A stretch of DNA of 64,000 nt, from the NCBI RefSeq assembly GCF_001050155.1, contig NZ_LFVY01000011.1:153451-217450 (forward strand), read 5' to 3'. Made by a program: the position numbers and the translations under genes. This document shows, piece after piece, positions 18,133 to 27,313 of the stretch. Each line of letters starts with the position of its first letter. Positions within the stretch are counted from its first letter, which is position 1. The DNA comes from Nitratireductor soli. Its GTDB lineage: Bacteria; Pseudomonadota; Alphaproteobacteria; Rhizobiales; Rhizobiaceae. The notes under the pieces were generated by a model, which saw only the letters and a program-made list of their open reading frames with translations, was not told the DNA's origin and searched no databases.

Positions 18133-18830
18133 CAGGACACGCGCACCAGCGGCTGTTTGTGCTCGCTGCCGAACTCGGCGATCACCGTTTCGCCGCCGAC
18201 CGCCGTCTGGCCGATGGCGACGCGCGGCGTTGCCCCCTGCGGCAGATAGACGTCGACGCGCGAGCCGAAGCGGATCAGGCCGAAACGCTCGCCAACGGCC
18301 AGCGCGCCGGGCGCCTCGGCCCAGCAGACGATGCGGCGGGCGACGAGGCCGGCAATCTGCACCACGGGAACCGGCCCGTGCGGGCTTTCGATCACCAGGC
18401 CGTTGCGCTCGTTCTCCGTGCTTGCCTTGTCCAATTCGGCATTCAGGAAGCGGCCCGGACGATGCTCGATCAGCGAGACCCGGCCGCGCACTGGGGCGCG
18501 GTTGATGTGGCAGGAAAAGACATTCATGAAAACGGAGATGCGCGTCATCTCGCCGGGGCCCATGCCAAGCTCGGCCGGCGGCGTGGCAGGGCCGATGAAC
18601 GACACCACCCCATCGGCCGGGCTGATGACCAGTCGGTCGTCGACCGGCGTGACACGCTCTGGGTCGCGGTAGAAATAGACGCACCAGGCTGTCAGGATCA
18701 GGCCGATCCAGAACAGCGGCCCCCACAACAGGCCAAGCAGCAGCGTCGCGCCGGCAAAGGCGGCGATGAAGGGATAGCCCTCGCGATGAATCGGCACGAG
18801 AGTGTTGCGGATCGTGTCTAGCAGGCTCAT
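18132..18830 (-). CDS. psd: Phosphatidylserine decarboxylase
   Basis: Pyruvoyl-dependent decarboxylation of phosphatidylserine to phosphatidylethanolamine. It has 232 residues, the short type found in rhizobia. An N-terminal membrane anchor (about 18-48) precedes [17 protein letters not shown], a hallmark of the family. Self-cleavage to form the pyruvoyl group should occur at the Gly-Ser in EFGSEHKQP near the C-terminus. First gene of the psd-pssA pair. Confidence 0.94.
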   Translation of the reverse strand: MSLLDTIRNTLVPIHREGYPFIAAFAGATLLLGLLWGPLFWIGLILTAWCVYFYRDPERVTPVDDRLVISPADGVVSFIGPATPPAELGMGPGEMTRISVFMNVFSCHINRAPVRGRVSLIEHRPGRFLNAELDKASTENERNGLVIESPHGPVPVVQIAGLVARRIVCWAEAPGALAVGERFGLIRFGSRVDVYLPQGATPRVAIGQTAVGGETVIAEFGSEHKQPLVRVS

Positions 18831-18912
18831 TGCAAGGCGCTCTCAAAGATCGAGTAGCGGCCTTGGTAAAGGAATCGAGCGGCAGCCGCAACGCGGCACG
18901 CCGACTTGATTG

Positions 18913-20790
18913 TCAATAAGCAGGCTGGCGACGCACGACCATGCCCATCTCATCCGTCTCGCGCGCCTTGCGCAGCCGCTCCTCGGCCTCGGTGGCCTCG
19001 CGCTGGCGGTTCCACATCTCGGCGTACAAACCGCCGGCCGACAGCAATTCCTGGTGCCGGCCCCGCTCGGCGATCTCGCCGCCCTTCAGGACGATGATCT
19101 CGTCGGCACCGATGACGGTCGACAGGCGGTGGGCGATGACCAGCGTCGTGCGCCCGCGGCTGACCGTATCGAGCGCCGTCTGGATCTCCTGCTCCGTGTG
19201 CGTGTCGAGCGCCGAGGTGGCCTCGTCGAGCAGCAGGATCGGCGGCGCCTTGAGGATGGTGCGGGCAATGGCCACGCGCTGCTTCTCGCCGCCCGACAGT
19301 TTTAGCCCGCGCTCGCCGACCATCGTCTTGTAGCCATCCGGCAGGCTCTCGATGAACGGCCCGATCTGCGCCATCTCGGCGGCGCGCCGCACCTCCTCCT
19401 CGCTGGCGTCCGGCCGGCCATAGCGGATGTTGTAGGCAATCGTGTCGTTGAACAGCACCGTGTCCTGCGGCACCATGCCGATGGCGGCACGCAGGCTCTT
19501 CTGCGTCATGTCGCGCACATCCTGCCCGTCGATGGTGATGGCGCCGCCCTGGATGTCGTAGAAGCGGAACAAGAGACGCGAGATCGTGGATTTGCCCGCC
19601 CCCGAGGGACCGACCACGGCAACGGTCCTGCCGGCCGGAATCTCGAAGCTGACCCCCTTCAGGATCGGCCGCTCGGGATCGTAGGAGAAGCGCACATCGT
19701 CAAACCGCACCGTGCCGCTGGCAACGGCGAGCGGCTTGGCGCCTGGCCGGTCGCTGACTTCGGCGGGCACGTCGAGCAGGTCGAACATCTGCTCGATGTC
19801 GGTCAGGCCCTGGCGGATTTCGCGGTAGACGAAGCCGATGAAGTTCAACGGAATGGAAAGCTGCATCAGCATGGCGTTGATGAAGACGAAATCGCCCACC
19901 GTCTGCGTGCCGCGCATCACCTCATAGGCCGACAGGCCCATGGCCGCCGTCATGCCGAAGCCGAGGATGACGCCCTGGCCGAAATTCAGCCAGCCGAGCG
20001 AGGTCCAGGTGCGTGTCGCCGCATCCTCGTAGCGCGCCATCGACGCATCGAAGCGGCGCGCCTCCATGGCCTCGTTGTTGAAATACTTCACCGTCTCGAA
20101 GTTGAGCAGCGAATCGATCGCCTTGGTGTTGGCGTCGGTGTCGGAATCGTTCATCTGCCGGCGGATGGTGATGCGCCAGTCGCTCGCCTTGACCGTGAAC
20201 CACGTGTAGAGCCAGACGGTGACGGCGACGATCGCCACGTAGATCCAGCCATAGGAGAAACCGAAGATGCAGGCGGCAAGGACGAATTCGAGCAGCGTCG
20301 GCACCGTGTTCAGAATGGTGAAGCGGACGATGGTGTCGATGCCCTTCGTGCCGCGCTCGATGATGCGCGACAGGCCGCCCGTGCGCCGCTCCAGGTGAAA
20401 GCGCAGCGACAATTCGTGCATGTGGACGAAGGTGCGGTGGGCGAGCTGGCGCACCGCGTGCTGGCCGACGCGGGCAAACAGCGCATCGCGCAACTGGTTG
20501 AAACCCAACTGGATGACGCGCACCAGATTGTAGGCGACGACCAGCATGATCGGCCCGGCGAGGATGGCCGGCATGAAATCCGGCGCACCGCCCTCGCCCG
20601 ACAACACGTTCGTGGCCCATTTGAAGAAATAGGGCACCAGCACCAGAATGATCTTCGCCAGAACCAGGAAGAATGCGGCGATCAGCACGCGCCGCTTCAG
20701 GTCGGCCCGGTCGGACGGCCACATATAGGGCCACAGATTGCGCAGGGTCTGTAAGGTCGATCCCTCGGCGGATACGGTTTTGTCAGTCAT
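18913..20790 (-). CDS. ABC transporter, fused permease-ATPase, Atm1/HMT type
   Basis: A 625-residue half-transporter: membrane domain with about six helices (25-320), then a nucleotide-binding domain with Walker A GPSGAGKST, signature LSGGEKQRVAIART and Walker B ILLLDEATSALD. The membrane-domain stretch LNFGQGVILGFGMTAAMGLS and the SDTDANTKAIDSLLNFETVKYFNNE segment are typical of Atm1-like exporters of glutathione-metal or sulfur species. The ATG lies 8 bp inside the end of the ArsR gene, tying expression to that regulator. A role in metal/thiol export is inference. Confidence 0.9.
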   Translation of the reverse strand: MTDKTVSAEGSTLQTLRNLWPYMWPSDRADLKRRVLIAAFFLVLAKIILVLVPYFFKWATNVLSGEGGAPDFMPAILAGPIMLVVAYNLVRVIQLGFNQLRDALFARVGQHAVRQLAHRTFVHMHELSLRFHLERRTGGLSRIIERGTKGIDTIVRFTILNTVPTLLEFVLAACIFGFSYGWIYVAIVAVTVWLYTWFTVKASDWRITIRRQMNDSDTDANTKAIDSLLNFETVKYFNNEAMEARRFDASMARYEDAATRTWTSLGWLNFGQGVILGFGMTAAMGLSAYEVMRGTQTVGDFVFINAMLMQLSIPLNFIGFVYREIRQGLTDIEQMFDLLDVPAEVSDRPGAKPLAVASGTVRFDDVRFSYDPERPILKGVSFEIPAGRTVAVVGPSGAGKSTISRLLFRFYDIQGGAITIDGQDVRDMTQKSLRAAIGMVPQDTVLFNDTIAYNIRYGRPDASEEEVRRAAEMAQIGPFIESLPDGYKTMVGERGLKLSGGEKQRVAIARTILKAPPILLLDEATSALDTHTEQEIQTALDTVSRGRTTLVIAHRLSTVIGADEIIVLKGGEIAERGRHQELLSAGGLYAEMWNRQREATEAEERLRKARETDEMGMVVRRQPAY

Positions 20791-21145
20791 TCGATGCGGC
20801 CTCCCGCATGCCGGCCTGCAATGTGTTCGCGGCGGCACAGGCTTCGACAAGATCGGCGAGCTTGCCCGACAGAGCGTTCAGCGCCTCGAAGTCGACCGTG
20901 AAGCGCGAGGTTTGCCGCTCGGACTGCCGGTGCAGGAGGCCGGCTTCGACCAACACCTTGAGGTGCTGCGACACGGTTGATTGCGCCAGGCGCACATGGC
21001 CGACCACGTCCTTGCAGCAGCAGGTGTGATCAAGACCGGCCAAATGGCGAATGATCTCGATGCGCACGGGATGCGAAAGGGCGGCGAAGCCGGCCGCCGC
21101 CGAGCCATGCGTACAACACGTGTCCGGGGTTAATTGTCGTTTCAT
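20783..21145 (-). CDS. ArsR/SmtB-family metal- or redox-sensing repressor
   Basis: A 120-residue winged-helix repressor: ALSHPVRIEIIRHLAG in the first helices and LAQSTVSQHLKVLVEAGLL as the recognition helix. Cysteines occur as DTCC near the N-terminus and HTCCCKDVVGHV in the alpha-3 region, where ArsR-type proteins bind thiophilic metals. The start at 21145 follows GGAGAGG with a 7-nt gap; an upstream ATG at 21202 would place the operator inside the gene. It overlaps the ABC transporter gene by 8 bp. Confidence 0.88.
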   Translation of the reverse strand: MKRQLTPDTCCTHGSAAAGFAALSHPVRIEIIRHLAGLDHTCCCKDVVGHVRLAQSTVSQHLKVLVEAGLLHRQSERQTSRFTVDFEALNALSGKLADLVEACAAANTLQAGMREAASND

Positions 21146-21159
21146 GGCGCAACCTCTCC

Positions 21160-21189
21160 ATCGTTCATCGTCGATATACGATGAACGAT
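21160..21189. promoter_or_regulatory. Perfect 12-bp inverted repeat upstream of arsR-type gene (operator)
   Basis: ATCGTTCATCGT, spacer CGATAT, ACGATGAACGAT: perfect 12-bp arms. It lies one base beyond the Shine-Dalgarno and 15 bp from the start codon of the regulator, so bound protein would block transcription start or early elongation. An autorepressor operator is the natural reading. Confidence 0.75.
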
Positions 21190-21232
21190 CACTCGAAATC
21201 AACCACGCAAGGAATGGTTTTCTTCGATCGGC

Positions 21233-22747
21233 CTATTGCGCCGTGCTGGCGGGCGCTTCCGGGGCGGCTTGTCCGCCGATCGCCTGCATGTCGGCGGGTT
21301 CGCCCTCCTGCGTCGTCTCAGGAACAGCGAAGACCTGGCCCGGCCAGATGCGGTCGGGATTCTCGATCTGCCCGCGATTGGCAAGATAGATGGTCGTGTA
21401 GCGGACGCCGCGCCCATAGACCCGACGCGAAATCTGCCACAGCGTGTCGCCGCGCCTTATGATGACGGAGCCGTCGACAGGAGCGAGTTTCGCCGCTGCG
21501 GCGGGCTCGGTGGCAGCCACCGTGCCTGGTTTGTCGCCGCCAGCCGCCGGTTCCTCTGGCGCGGCGGCGGGCTGCCCGGCCTCGGCCGGCAGGCGCTCGG
21601 TCTTGGAGGCGCTCTCCACCTGCGGCGCAACGGCGGCAAGCTGCTCGCCCTCGGCACGGGTGAAAGGCACTGCGGCGCGGGCGACGACCGTGCGCCCATC
21701 GGCCGACAGCATGTCGGCGCGCACGATGTAATCACCGACCGGCAGGTCGCGCACCGCCTCGATCAGAAACCGGCCGTTCGGCAAGGTGAGTGTCTGACCA
21801 AGCAATATCTCGTTGGCATAGACCCGCACGGGGCTGCCCGGCGCTGCGGCGCCGGCGACGAAGACCTGGCGCCCGTCGATCTCCACCGCCTCGATGTTCG
21901 GCACGGCGCCTTGCGTGGCGGCAGGTGCTGTTTGCGCCGGTGTTGTTCGTGCCGGGGTTTCCTGCACCGGCGCCGCCTGTGGCGCAGCCTGCGGCCCCGG
22001 TTCCGAGCCGGTTTCGGCGCGCGCTGCCTGCTCCGGCTGGGCGGGTTCTTCGGTGGCCGGCGCGGCTTCCTGGCCCGTCGGCGCTTCAGTCGGCGCAACG
22101 GTTTCGGATGCGGCGGCGACCTGACGTTCGGCGTCCTTTGCCGGCGCCGCCTCGGGCACGGTGATCAGGCGGCTTGGGGCGCCCGGCCGGTCGACCAGCG
22201 CCAGCACCTGGCCTGCTTCATTGTCGGGCACGGTGACAATCGCCGTCTCGACGGAGGTCGCGGCAACATTGTCGGGTGTCGTCGCCCGCAAGACGATCTG
22301 GTAGTCGCCCGGCTTGAGAGGATCCTCAAGCACGGCGGCGAAATCTCCCCCCGGACCGCTGGTCGCCGTGCCGAGCACGGTCGCGCCGTGGACGATTTCG
22401 ACCGTTGCGTTGGGCGCGGCACGGCCAGCGACGACCATCGAGCCGTCGGGCTCGACGCGCACCACGTCGAAGGTTGGCGCAGTCACGTCCGGTTGCGTCG
22501 TGGCGGCTGGCGCGGGCGTCTGCGCCTGTGTTTGCGCTGACGGATCGTCTTGCAGGCGCGCGGCCTTCTGCGCCGCCTCCTCGCCGGTGGCAGGCGCAAC
22601 CTGGCCATCGCTCTGCGGTGTCGCCACGAGCGGGGCCGGCGGGTTCTCCAGATAGGGATCGAAAGCGCCGGCCAGATACGCGGCGCCAGCCCCGGCGATC
22701 ACCGCACCCGCAGCGAAAAGCAGCCCCTTTAAAGGTGTCAAGACCAT
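21233..22747 (-). CDS. LysM-domain cell-envelope protein with Ala/Pro-rich linker
   Basis: A 504-residue protein with an N-terminal membrane anchor (about 5-28, GLLFAAGAVIAGAGAAYLAG). Two Ig-like/Bacterial-Ig repeats follow, with matching sequences (VVRVEPDGSMVVAGRAAPNA... and NIEAVEIDGRQVFVAGAAAP), each ending in 'pGdYivra'-type strands. A long Ala/Pro/Glu/Thr-rich low-complexity linker separates them. The C-terminal LysM domain contains IIRRGDTLWQISRRVYGRG and IWPGQVFAVP. It probably binds peptidoglycan from an inner-membrane anchor. Frequent in Rhizobiales; no enzymatic domain is visible. Confidence 0.85.
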   Translation of the reverse strand: MVLTPLKGLLFAAGAVIAGAGAAYLAGAFDPYLENPPAPLVATPQSDGQVAPATGEEAAQKAARLQDDPSAQTQAQTPAPAATTQPDVTAPTFDVVRVEPDGSMVVAGRAAPNATVEIVHGATVLGTATSGPGGDFAAVLEDPLKPGDYQIVLRATTPDNVAATSVETAIVTVPDNEAGQVLALVDRPGAPSRLITVPEAAPAKDAERQVAAASETVAPTEAPTGQEAAPATEEPAQPEQAARAETGSEPGPQAAPQAAPVQETPARTTPAQTAPAATQGAVPNIEAVEIDGRQVFVAGAAAPGSPVRVYANEILLGQTLTLPNGRFLIEAVRDLPVGDYIVRADMLSADGRTVVARAAVPFTRAEGEQLAAVAPQVESASKTERLPAEAGQPAAAPEEPAAGGDKPGTVAATEPAAAAKLAPVDGSVIIRRGDTLWQISRRVYGRGVRYTTIYLANRGQIENPDRIWPGQVFAVPETTQEGEPADMQAIGGQAAPEAPASTAQ

Positions 22748-22848
22748 TGTTGCTTAATTCCGTTTTATGACAGGCTGTAACGCTTTTTCAGCACGGCTAC
22801 AAGAAAAAGCCCTTGCCCTCTTGACCATGCGGGCGGCAGCGCCATGCA

Positions 22849-23469
22849 ATGGCAACCATGAAAACAATCGAATCAGTCTGCGTCTATTGTGGATCGAGCA
22901 CCGGTCGCGATGAAAATCACTTTCTCGCCGGGCTGACGCTGGGGCGTTCCCTGGCCCAAGCCGGCCTGCGTCTCGTCTACGGCGCGGGAACCCGCGGCAT
23001 TATGGGCGCCGTCGCGCGCGGTGCCAAGGAGGCGGGCGGGACCGTCACGGGCATCATCCCGAAATTCCTCATCCGCAAGGAGGCGACGGAAGCCGAACTC
23101 GCCCAGATCGACGAACTGCTCGTCACCGACGACATGCACCAGCGCAAGCACCTGATGTTCGACCGTTCGGATGCCTTCGTCGCCCTGCCCGGCGGCATCG
23201 GCACACTGGAGGAGATCGTCGAAATCATGACCTGGGCACAGCTTGCCCGGCATGAGAAGCCCATCGTGTTCGCCAATATAGGCGGCTTCTGGAATCCGCT
23301 TCTAACACTCATCGAGCACATGAAGGACGAGGGCTTTGTCCACTCCGCGCAGCGCGTCCAGCCGCTCGTGGTCGACCGGGCCGAGGACATCGTGCCGGCC
23401 ATTCTGGCGGCCGCGCAAGCCGCCAACGGGGGAAACGGCGCGACGCCGATCGCCATCGACCGCCTCTGA
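22849..23469 (+). CDS. LOG-family (TIGR00730) nucleotide phosphoribohydrolase
   Basis: Cytokinin-activating/nucleotide 5'-monophosphate phosphoribohydrolase family, 206 residues. The defining motif PGGxGTxxE is present as LPGGIGTLEEIVE, with GTRGIMGAVA and ITWA-type MTWAQL neighbours. In plants and some bacteria this fold frees cytokinin bases from riboside monophosphates; in most bacteria the physiological substrate is unclear. Start at 22849 or three codons later (MKTIESV). An intrinsic terminator lies 175 bp downstream. Confidence 0.88.
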   Translation: MATMKTIESVCVYCGSSTGRDENHFLAGLTLGRSLAQAGLRLVYGAGTRGIMGAVARGAKEAGGTVTGIIPKFLIRKEATEAELAQIDELLVTDDMHQRKHLMFDRSDAFVALPGGIGTLEEIVEIMTWAQLARHEKPIVFANIGGFWNPLLTLIEHMKDEGFVHSAQRVQPLVVDRAEDIVPAILAAAQAANGGNGATPIAIDRL

Positions 23470-23643
23470 GTGGCCGTCAACGGCTTTCCCCGCGAAACGT
23501 CACGGCTCTGTCAAGCAATTGCCGCGTCCCTGTTACAGGCAAGTGGTTGTCTGGCCGTGGAGCAGAGATCGGCGACGATCTCCATCCGCCGCATCACCCT
23601 GCGATGCCGCGCCGCACCCCTTCCTGCGGTGTTGCGGGCTCTC

Positions 23644-23674
23644 GCCGCCCCCTGATCAGGGGCGGCTATTTTTT
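23644..23674 (+). terminator. Intrinsic terminator for the LOG-family gene
   Basis: Stem GCCGCCCC / GGGGCGGC with loop CTGATCA, followed by TATTTTTT. It reads as a plus-strand terminator and overlaps the last codons of the convergent rarD gene. Confidence 0.8.
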
Positions 23675-24585
23675 GCCCGCTGCGCGTCGCGAAACATCGA
23701 CCAGGTATAGACCGCCAGCGCCGTCCAGATGAGGGCGAAAGCGACTGCCTTGACGCCGCCGAACGGCTCGTTGAAGACGAACACGGCGATCAGGAAGATC
23801 ATCGTCGGAGCGATGTACTGCATGATGCCGATGGTCGAATAGCGCAGCAGCTTGGCGCCGAAGGCGAACAGGATGAGCGGGATCGCCGTCACCGGGCCGC
23901 AGCCGATCAGAAGGGCCATGTCGGCGGGCTGCGACCACTGGAAGTGGTTCTGTCCCGTCCAGTTCAGCCAGAACAGATAGGCAAGCGCCGGCACGCAGAG
24001 GATCAGGACTTCGAGGAAGAAACCCTGGCTGGGGCCGATCGGCAAGGTCTTGCGCAGGAAGCCGTAACTGGCGAAGGACAAGGCAATGCTCAGCGACACC
24101 CAGGGCAGGCCACCGGCATCGAGCGTCAGGACCAACACGGCGATTGCCGCCAGCGCCACGGCGGCGATCTGGTAGAGATTGAGCTTCTCGCCCAGGAAAA
24201 TCGCCGCCATGGCGATGCTGACCAGCGGGTTGATGTAGTAGCCGAGCGCCGTCTCGACGGCGCGATCGGTAGCGATCGCCCAGACGTAGAGGCCCCAATT
24301 GCAGGTGATGATCGCCGCCGTCAGCGCGGCCATGGCCAGCGTGCGCGGCGAGCGTATGGCGCGTTTCACGTCACCCGTCCGGCCCAGCAGGAACAGGATG
24401 ATGGCGGCGACCGGCACCGACCAGACGATGCGGTGGGCGACCACCTCCACCGCGGGGATGTGCGCCACGAGCTTCATGTACAGCGGCAGGAACCCCCAAA
24501 GGCCATAGGCCGACAGGGCGAAGAAGAAGCCGCGCAGCGCATCGTTCTGACCGCCCTCGAGAGGCTTTCCTGCAGTCTCGGTCAT
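23656..24585 (-). CDS. rarD: RarD-type EamA transporter
   Basis: A 309-residue inner-membrane protein with ten hydrophobic segments and the RarD signature ALSAYGLWGFLPLYMKL, AHRIVWSVP and LGYYINPLVSIAMAAIFLGE. RarD proteins belong to the DMT superfamily; the E. coli gene was named from chloramphenicol sensitivity and its substrate remains uncertain. The gene lies 52 bp downstream of cimA on the same strand, so the two may be co-transcribed. Confidence 0.87.
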   Translation of the reverse strand: MTETAGKPLEGGQNDALRGFFFALSAYGLWGFLPLYMKLVAHIPAVEVVAHRIVWSVPVAAIILFLLGRTGDVKRAIRSPRTLAMAALTAAIITCNWGLYVWAIATDRAVETALGYYINPLVSIAMAAIFLGEKLNLYQIAAVALAAIAVLVLTLDAGGLPWVSLSIALSFASYGFLRKTLPIGPSQGFFLEVLILCVPALAYLFWLNWTGQNHFQWSQPADMALLIGCGPVTAIPLILFAFGAKLLRYSTIGIMQYIAPTMIFLIAVFVFNEPFGGVKAVAFALIWTALAVYTWSMFRDAQRAKNSRP

Positions 24586-24637
24586 GGTGAAATCCGTGAT
24601 TGACGCGCAGGCCGGATCAGCCGCGGTCCTATTGACA

Positions 24638-26311
24638 TCATTGTTTCACGAATTCGCTGACCCGATCCATCGCATTGTGTTGGTCCAGGCTTGAAGGTTT
24701 TTCGGCACCGCCCGCCGCCTCGCGGTTCCTGACCAGCTTGTAGACGATCGAATCCATCAGCGCCTGGAACGAGGCGTCTATGATGTTGTCGGAAACGCCG
24801 ACCGTCCACCAGCGGGCACCGGTCGAATCGTGCGATTCTATCAGCACCCGCGTGATCGCCTCGGTGCCGCCATTCAGGATGCGCACCTTGTAGTCGGCGA
24901 GCGCCAGGTCGGAGATTTCCGCCTGGTACTTGCCGAGATCCTTGCGCAGCGCGATGTCGAGCGCATTGACCGGCCCGTGCCCTTCGGCCACCGACATCAG
25001 CGCCTCGCCATCGACCGTCACGCGCACCACCGCTTCCGACACTGTTTTCAACTCGCCATTGGCGTCGAACCGGCGCTCGACCATGCAGCGAAAGCCGTCG
25101 ATGCGAAAGAATTCCGGCACATGGCCCAGTGTGCGGCGGGCGAGCAACTCGAAGCTGGCGTCCGCCCCCTCATAGGCATAGCCCTCGGCCTCGCGCTCCT
25201 TGACGCGGGCGATCAGCGTGTCGAGACGCGGATCGGATTTGTCGACGACGATGCCGCGCCGCTTCAATTCGGCGATGAAGTTCGACTTGCCGCCCTGGTC
25301 CGACACCATGACGCGGCGCGTGTTGCCGACCGTCTGCGGCGGCACGTGCTCATAGGTTTCCGGCTCCTTCAGAACGGCAGACGCGTGGATGCCGGCCTTG
25401 GTGGCGAAGGCCGAGCCGCCCACATAAGGCGCCTGCTGGTCCGGTGCCCGGTTGAGCAATTCGTCGAAGGCATGCGCCAGATGCGCAATGCCGGCCAGCC
25501 TGTCGCGCGAGATGCCGATCTCGAAACGCTCGGCATAGGCGGACTTCAACATCAGCGTCGGCACGATGGTGATCAGATTGGCGTTGCCGCAGCGCTCGCC
25601 GATGCCGTTCAGCGTGCCCTGCACCTGGCGCACGCCCGCCTCCACCGCGGCAAGCGAATTGGCCACAGCCTGGCCCGTATCGTCATGAGCGTGGATGCCC
25701 AGATGATCGCCGGGAATGCCGGCGGCGATGACCGCCTCGACGATGGCTCGGATCTCGGCCGGCTGGGTGCCGCCATTGGTGTCGCACAGCACCACCCAGC
25801 GGCTGCCCGCCTCGAACGCTGCCCGCGCGCAGGCCAGCGCATAATCGGGATTGGCCTTGTAGCCATCGAAGAAGTGCTCGCAATCGACCATCGCTTCCTT
25901 GCCGGCGGCCACGGAGGCTTCCACCGAAGCGCTGATCGATGCGAGATTTTCCTCGTTGGTGCAGCCGAGCGCCACGCGGACATGATAGTCCCAGCTCTTG
26001 GCGACGAAGCAGATGGCGTCGCTTTGCGACTGCACGAGGACGGCAAGCCCCGGATCGTTCGAAGCCGAGACGCCGGCCCGCTTGGTCATGCCGAAGGCGA
26101 CGAAAGCGGCATTCCTCGTCCGCTTCTCGGCGAAGAACGCCGTGTCGGTCGGGTTGGCCCCCGGATAGCCACCCTCGACATAGTCGATGCCGAAATCGTC
26201 GAGCAGCTTGGCCACGGCGATCTTGTCATCGACGGAAAAATCCACGCCAGGCGTCTGCTGGCCGTCGCGCAGCGTCGTGTCGAAAAGATAAAGGCGTTCC
26301 TTACTGGACAT
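24638..26311 (-). CDS. cimA: (R)-citramalate synthase
   Basis: Condenses pyruvate and acetyl-CoA to citramalate, an isoleucine-pathway bypass of threonine deaminase. A DRE-TIM barrel begins LFDTTLRDGQQTPGVDF. HAHDDTGQAVANSLA and GTLNGIGERCGNANL are the metal/substrate segments. The C-terminal third is a LeuA-type dimer/regulatory domain (VRILNGGTEAITRVLIES). It has 557 residues, slightly longer than usual. Ribosome site GGAG lies 5 nt from the ATG at 26311. The first 14 codons and this RBS are repeated four more times in the 121-bp array directly upstream. Homocitrate- or isopropylmalate-synthase activity is less likely given the length. Confidence 0.9.
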   Translation of the reverse strand: MSSKERLYLFDTTLRDGQQTPGVDFSVDDKIAVAKLLDDFGIDYVEGGYPGANPTDTAFFAEKRTRNAAFVAFGMTKRAGVSASNDPGLAVLVQSQSDAICFVAKSWDYHVRVALGCTNEENLASISASVEASVAAGKEAMVDCEHFFDGYKANPDYALACARAAFEAGSRWVVLCDTNGGTQPAEIRAIVEAVIAAGIPGDHLGIHAHDDTGQAVANSLAAVEAGVRQVQGTLNGIGERCGNANLITIVPTLMLKSAYAERFEIGISRDRLAGIAHLAHAFDELLNRAPDQQAPYVGGSAFATKAGIHASAVLKEPETYEHVPPQTVGNTRRVMVSDQGGKSNFIAELKRRGIVVDKSDPRLDTLIARVKEREAEGYAYEGADASFELLARRTLGHVPEFFRIDGFRCMVERRFDANGELKTVSEAVVRVTVDGEALMSVAEGHGPVNALDIALRKDLGKYQAEISDLALADYKVRILNGGTEAITRVLIESHDSTGARWWTVGVSDNIIDASFQALMDSIVYKLVRNREAAGGAEKPSSLDQHNAMDRVSEFVKQ

Positions 26312-26813
26312 GCGGGCTCCGTTTGCGCGCGACGGTTTGTCTATCCTGTCCGTCCTCGCCCGCTGCGCGGCTCCGGTCGGACGGCCAGCGCAGCGTCGTG
26401 TCGAAGAGATAAAGACGTTCCTTACTGGACATGCGGGCTCCGTTTGCGCGCGACGGTTTGTCTATCCTGTCCGTCCTCGCCCGCTGCGCGGCTCCGGTCG
26501 GACGGCCAGCGCAGCGTCGTGTCGAAGAGATAAAGACGTTCCTTACTGGACATGCGGGCTCCGTTTGCGCGCGACGGTTTGTCTATCCTGTCCGTCCTCG
26601 CCCGCTGCGCGGCTCCGGTCGGACGGCCAGCGCAGCGTCGTGTCGAAGAGATAAAGACGTTCCTTACTGGACATGCGGGCTCCGTTTGCGCGCGACGGTT
26701 TGTCTATCCTGTCCGTCCTCGCCCGCTGCGCGGCTCCGGTCGGACGGCCAGCGCAGCGTCGTGTCGAAGAGATAAAGGCGTTCCTTACTGGACATGCGGG
26801 CTCCGTTTGCGCG
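26267..26813 (-). repeat. 121-bp tandem array (4.5 copies) including the cimA start
   Basis: The period is exactly 121 bp: minus-strand ATGs with the same context occur at 26795, 26674, 26553, 26432 and 26311 (true cimA). Each unit repeats the GGAG Shine-Dalgarno, MSSKERLYLFDTTLR, then a spacer absent from the protein. Each upstream start encodes a 43-residue ORF (ending KRSPHVQ) whose TAA lies 11 bases into the next unit's ORF. The result is four overlapping mini-ORFs (26664-26795, 26543-26674, 26422-26553, 26301-26432), the last ending within codon 4 of cimA. Units are nearly identical; the true start differs by two synonymous bases. Confidence 0.95.
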
Positions 26814-26836
26814 GCGTGCTCCGGCTCTTGCGAAGG

Positions 26837-27313
26837 TCAGGCATCGTTCCGTCCCTCCGGCGGCCATTGGTCTGTGTCGTGGTCGGGATGCTGGTAGGAG
26901 GCAATGGAGGCATGAAAGTTCTGCATCGCCTCGCTGTCGTGGGGCGGTTTTTCAAACAGCCGGTCGATCCAGGGCAACCTCTCGGCATGGTTGACCTGCA
27001 CTTGCGGTTCCAGGTCCTCAGGCCGGTCGAAGGCGCCGATGGCGAGTTCGATCCCGTACGGATAGCGGTAGGTCAAGGGCGTGCCGCAATCCCTGCAGAA
27101 GCCGCGCTCGACCTTGTTGGACGAGCGGAAGTAGCTCGGCGCGCCGCGCGTCCAGCGCAAATCGTCCGCATAGGCGGTGACGAAGGCGCCGAAGAAGCTG
27201 CCGAACTGCTTCTGGCACATGCGGCAGTGGCAGATCGACGGGCGGCCGAGGCGCGTGGCGGCAAAGCGCACCGCACCGCACTGGCAGCCGCCGGTGTAGA
27301 AGGGCCCCGTCAC
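26837..27313 (-). CDS. GFA-fold (CENP-V/GFA domain) protein, copy 2
   Basis: Zinc-binding fold of the glutathione-dependent formaldehyde-activating family. Zinc ligands are seen as GGCQCGAVRF, CHCRMCQK and FCRDCGTPLTY. It has 158 residues from a GTG at 27313 lying in a GTGA overlap with the preceding gene and preceded by GGAGAAGACGCC; an ATG at 27334 is the alternative. The C-terminus, SYQHPDHDTDQWPPE, is nearly identical to that of the neighbour, so the two arose by tandem duplication. Many members have no demonstrated formaldehyde activity; function unknown. Confidence 0.85.
   Translation of the reverse strand: MTGPFYTGGCQCGAVRFAATRLGRPSICHCRMCQKQFGSFFGAFVTAYADDLRWTRGAPSYFRSSNKVERGFCRDCGTPLTYRYPYGIELAIGAFDRPEDLEPQVQVNHAERLPWIDRLFEKPPHDSEAMQNFHASIASYQHPDHDTDQWPPEGRNDA

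Noticed and set aside
26267..26813. Regular repeats suggested a CRISPR array
   Set aside because: Units are 121 bp, directly contiguous, with no unique spacers, and they contain the cimA start; no cas genes nearby.
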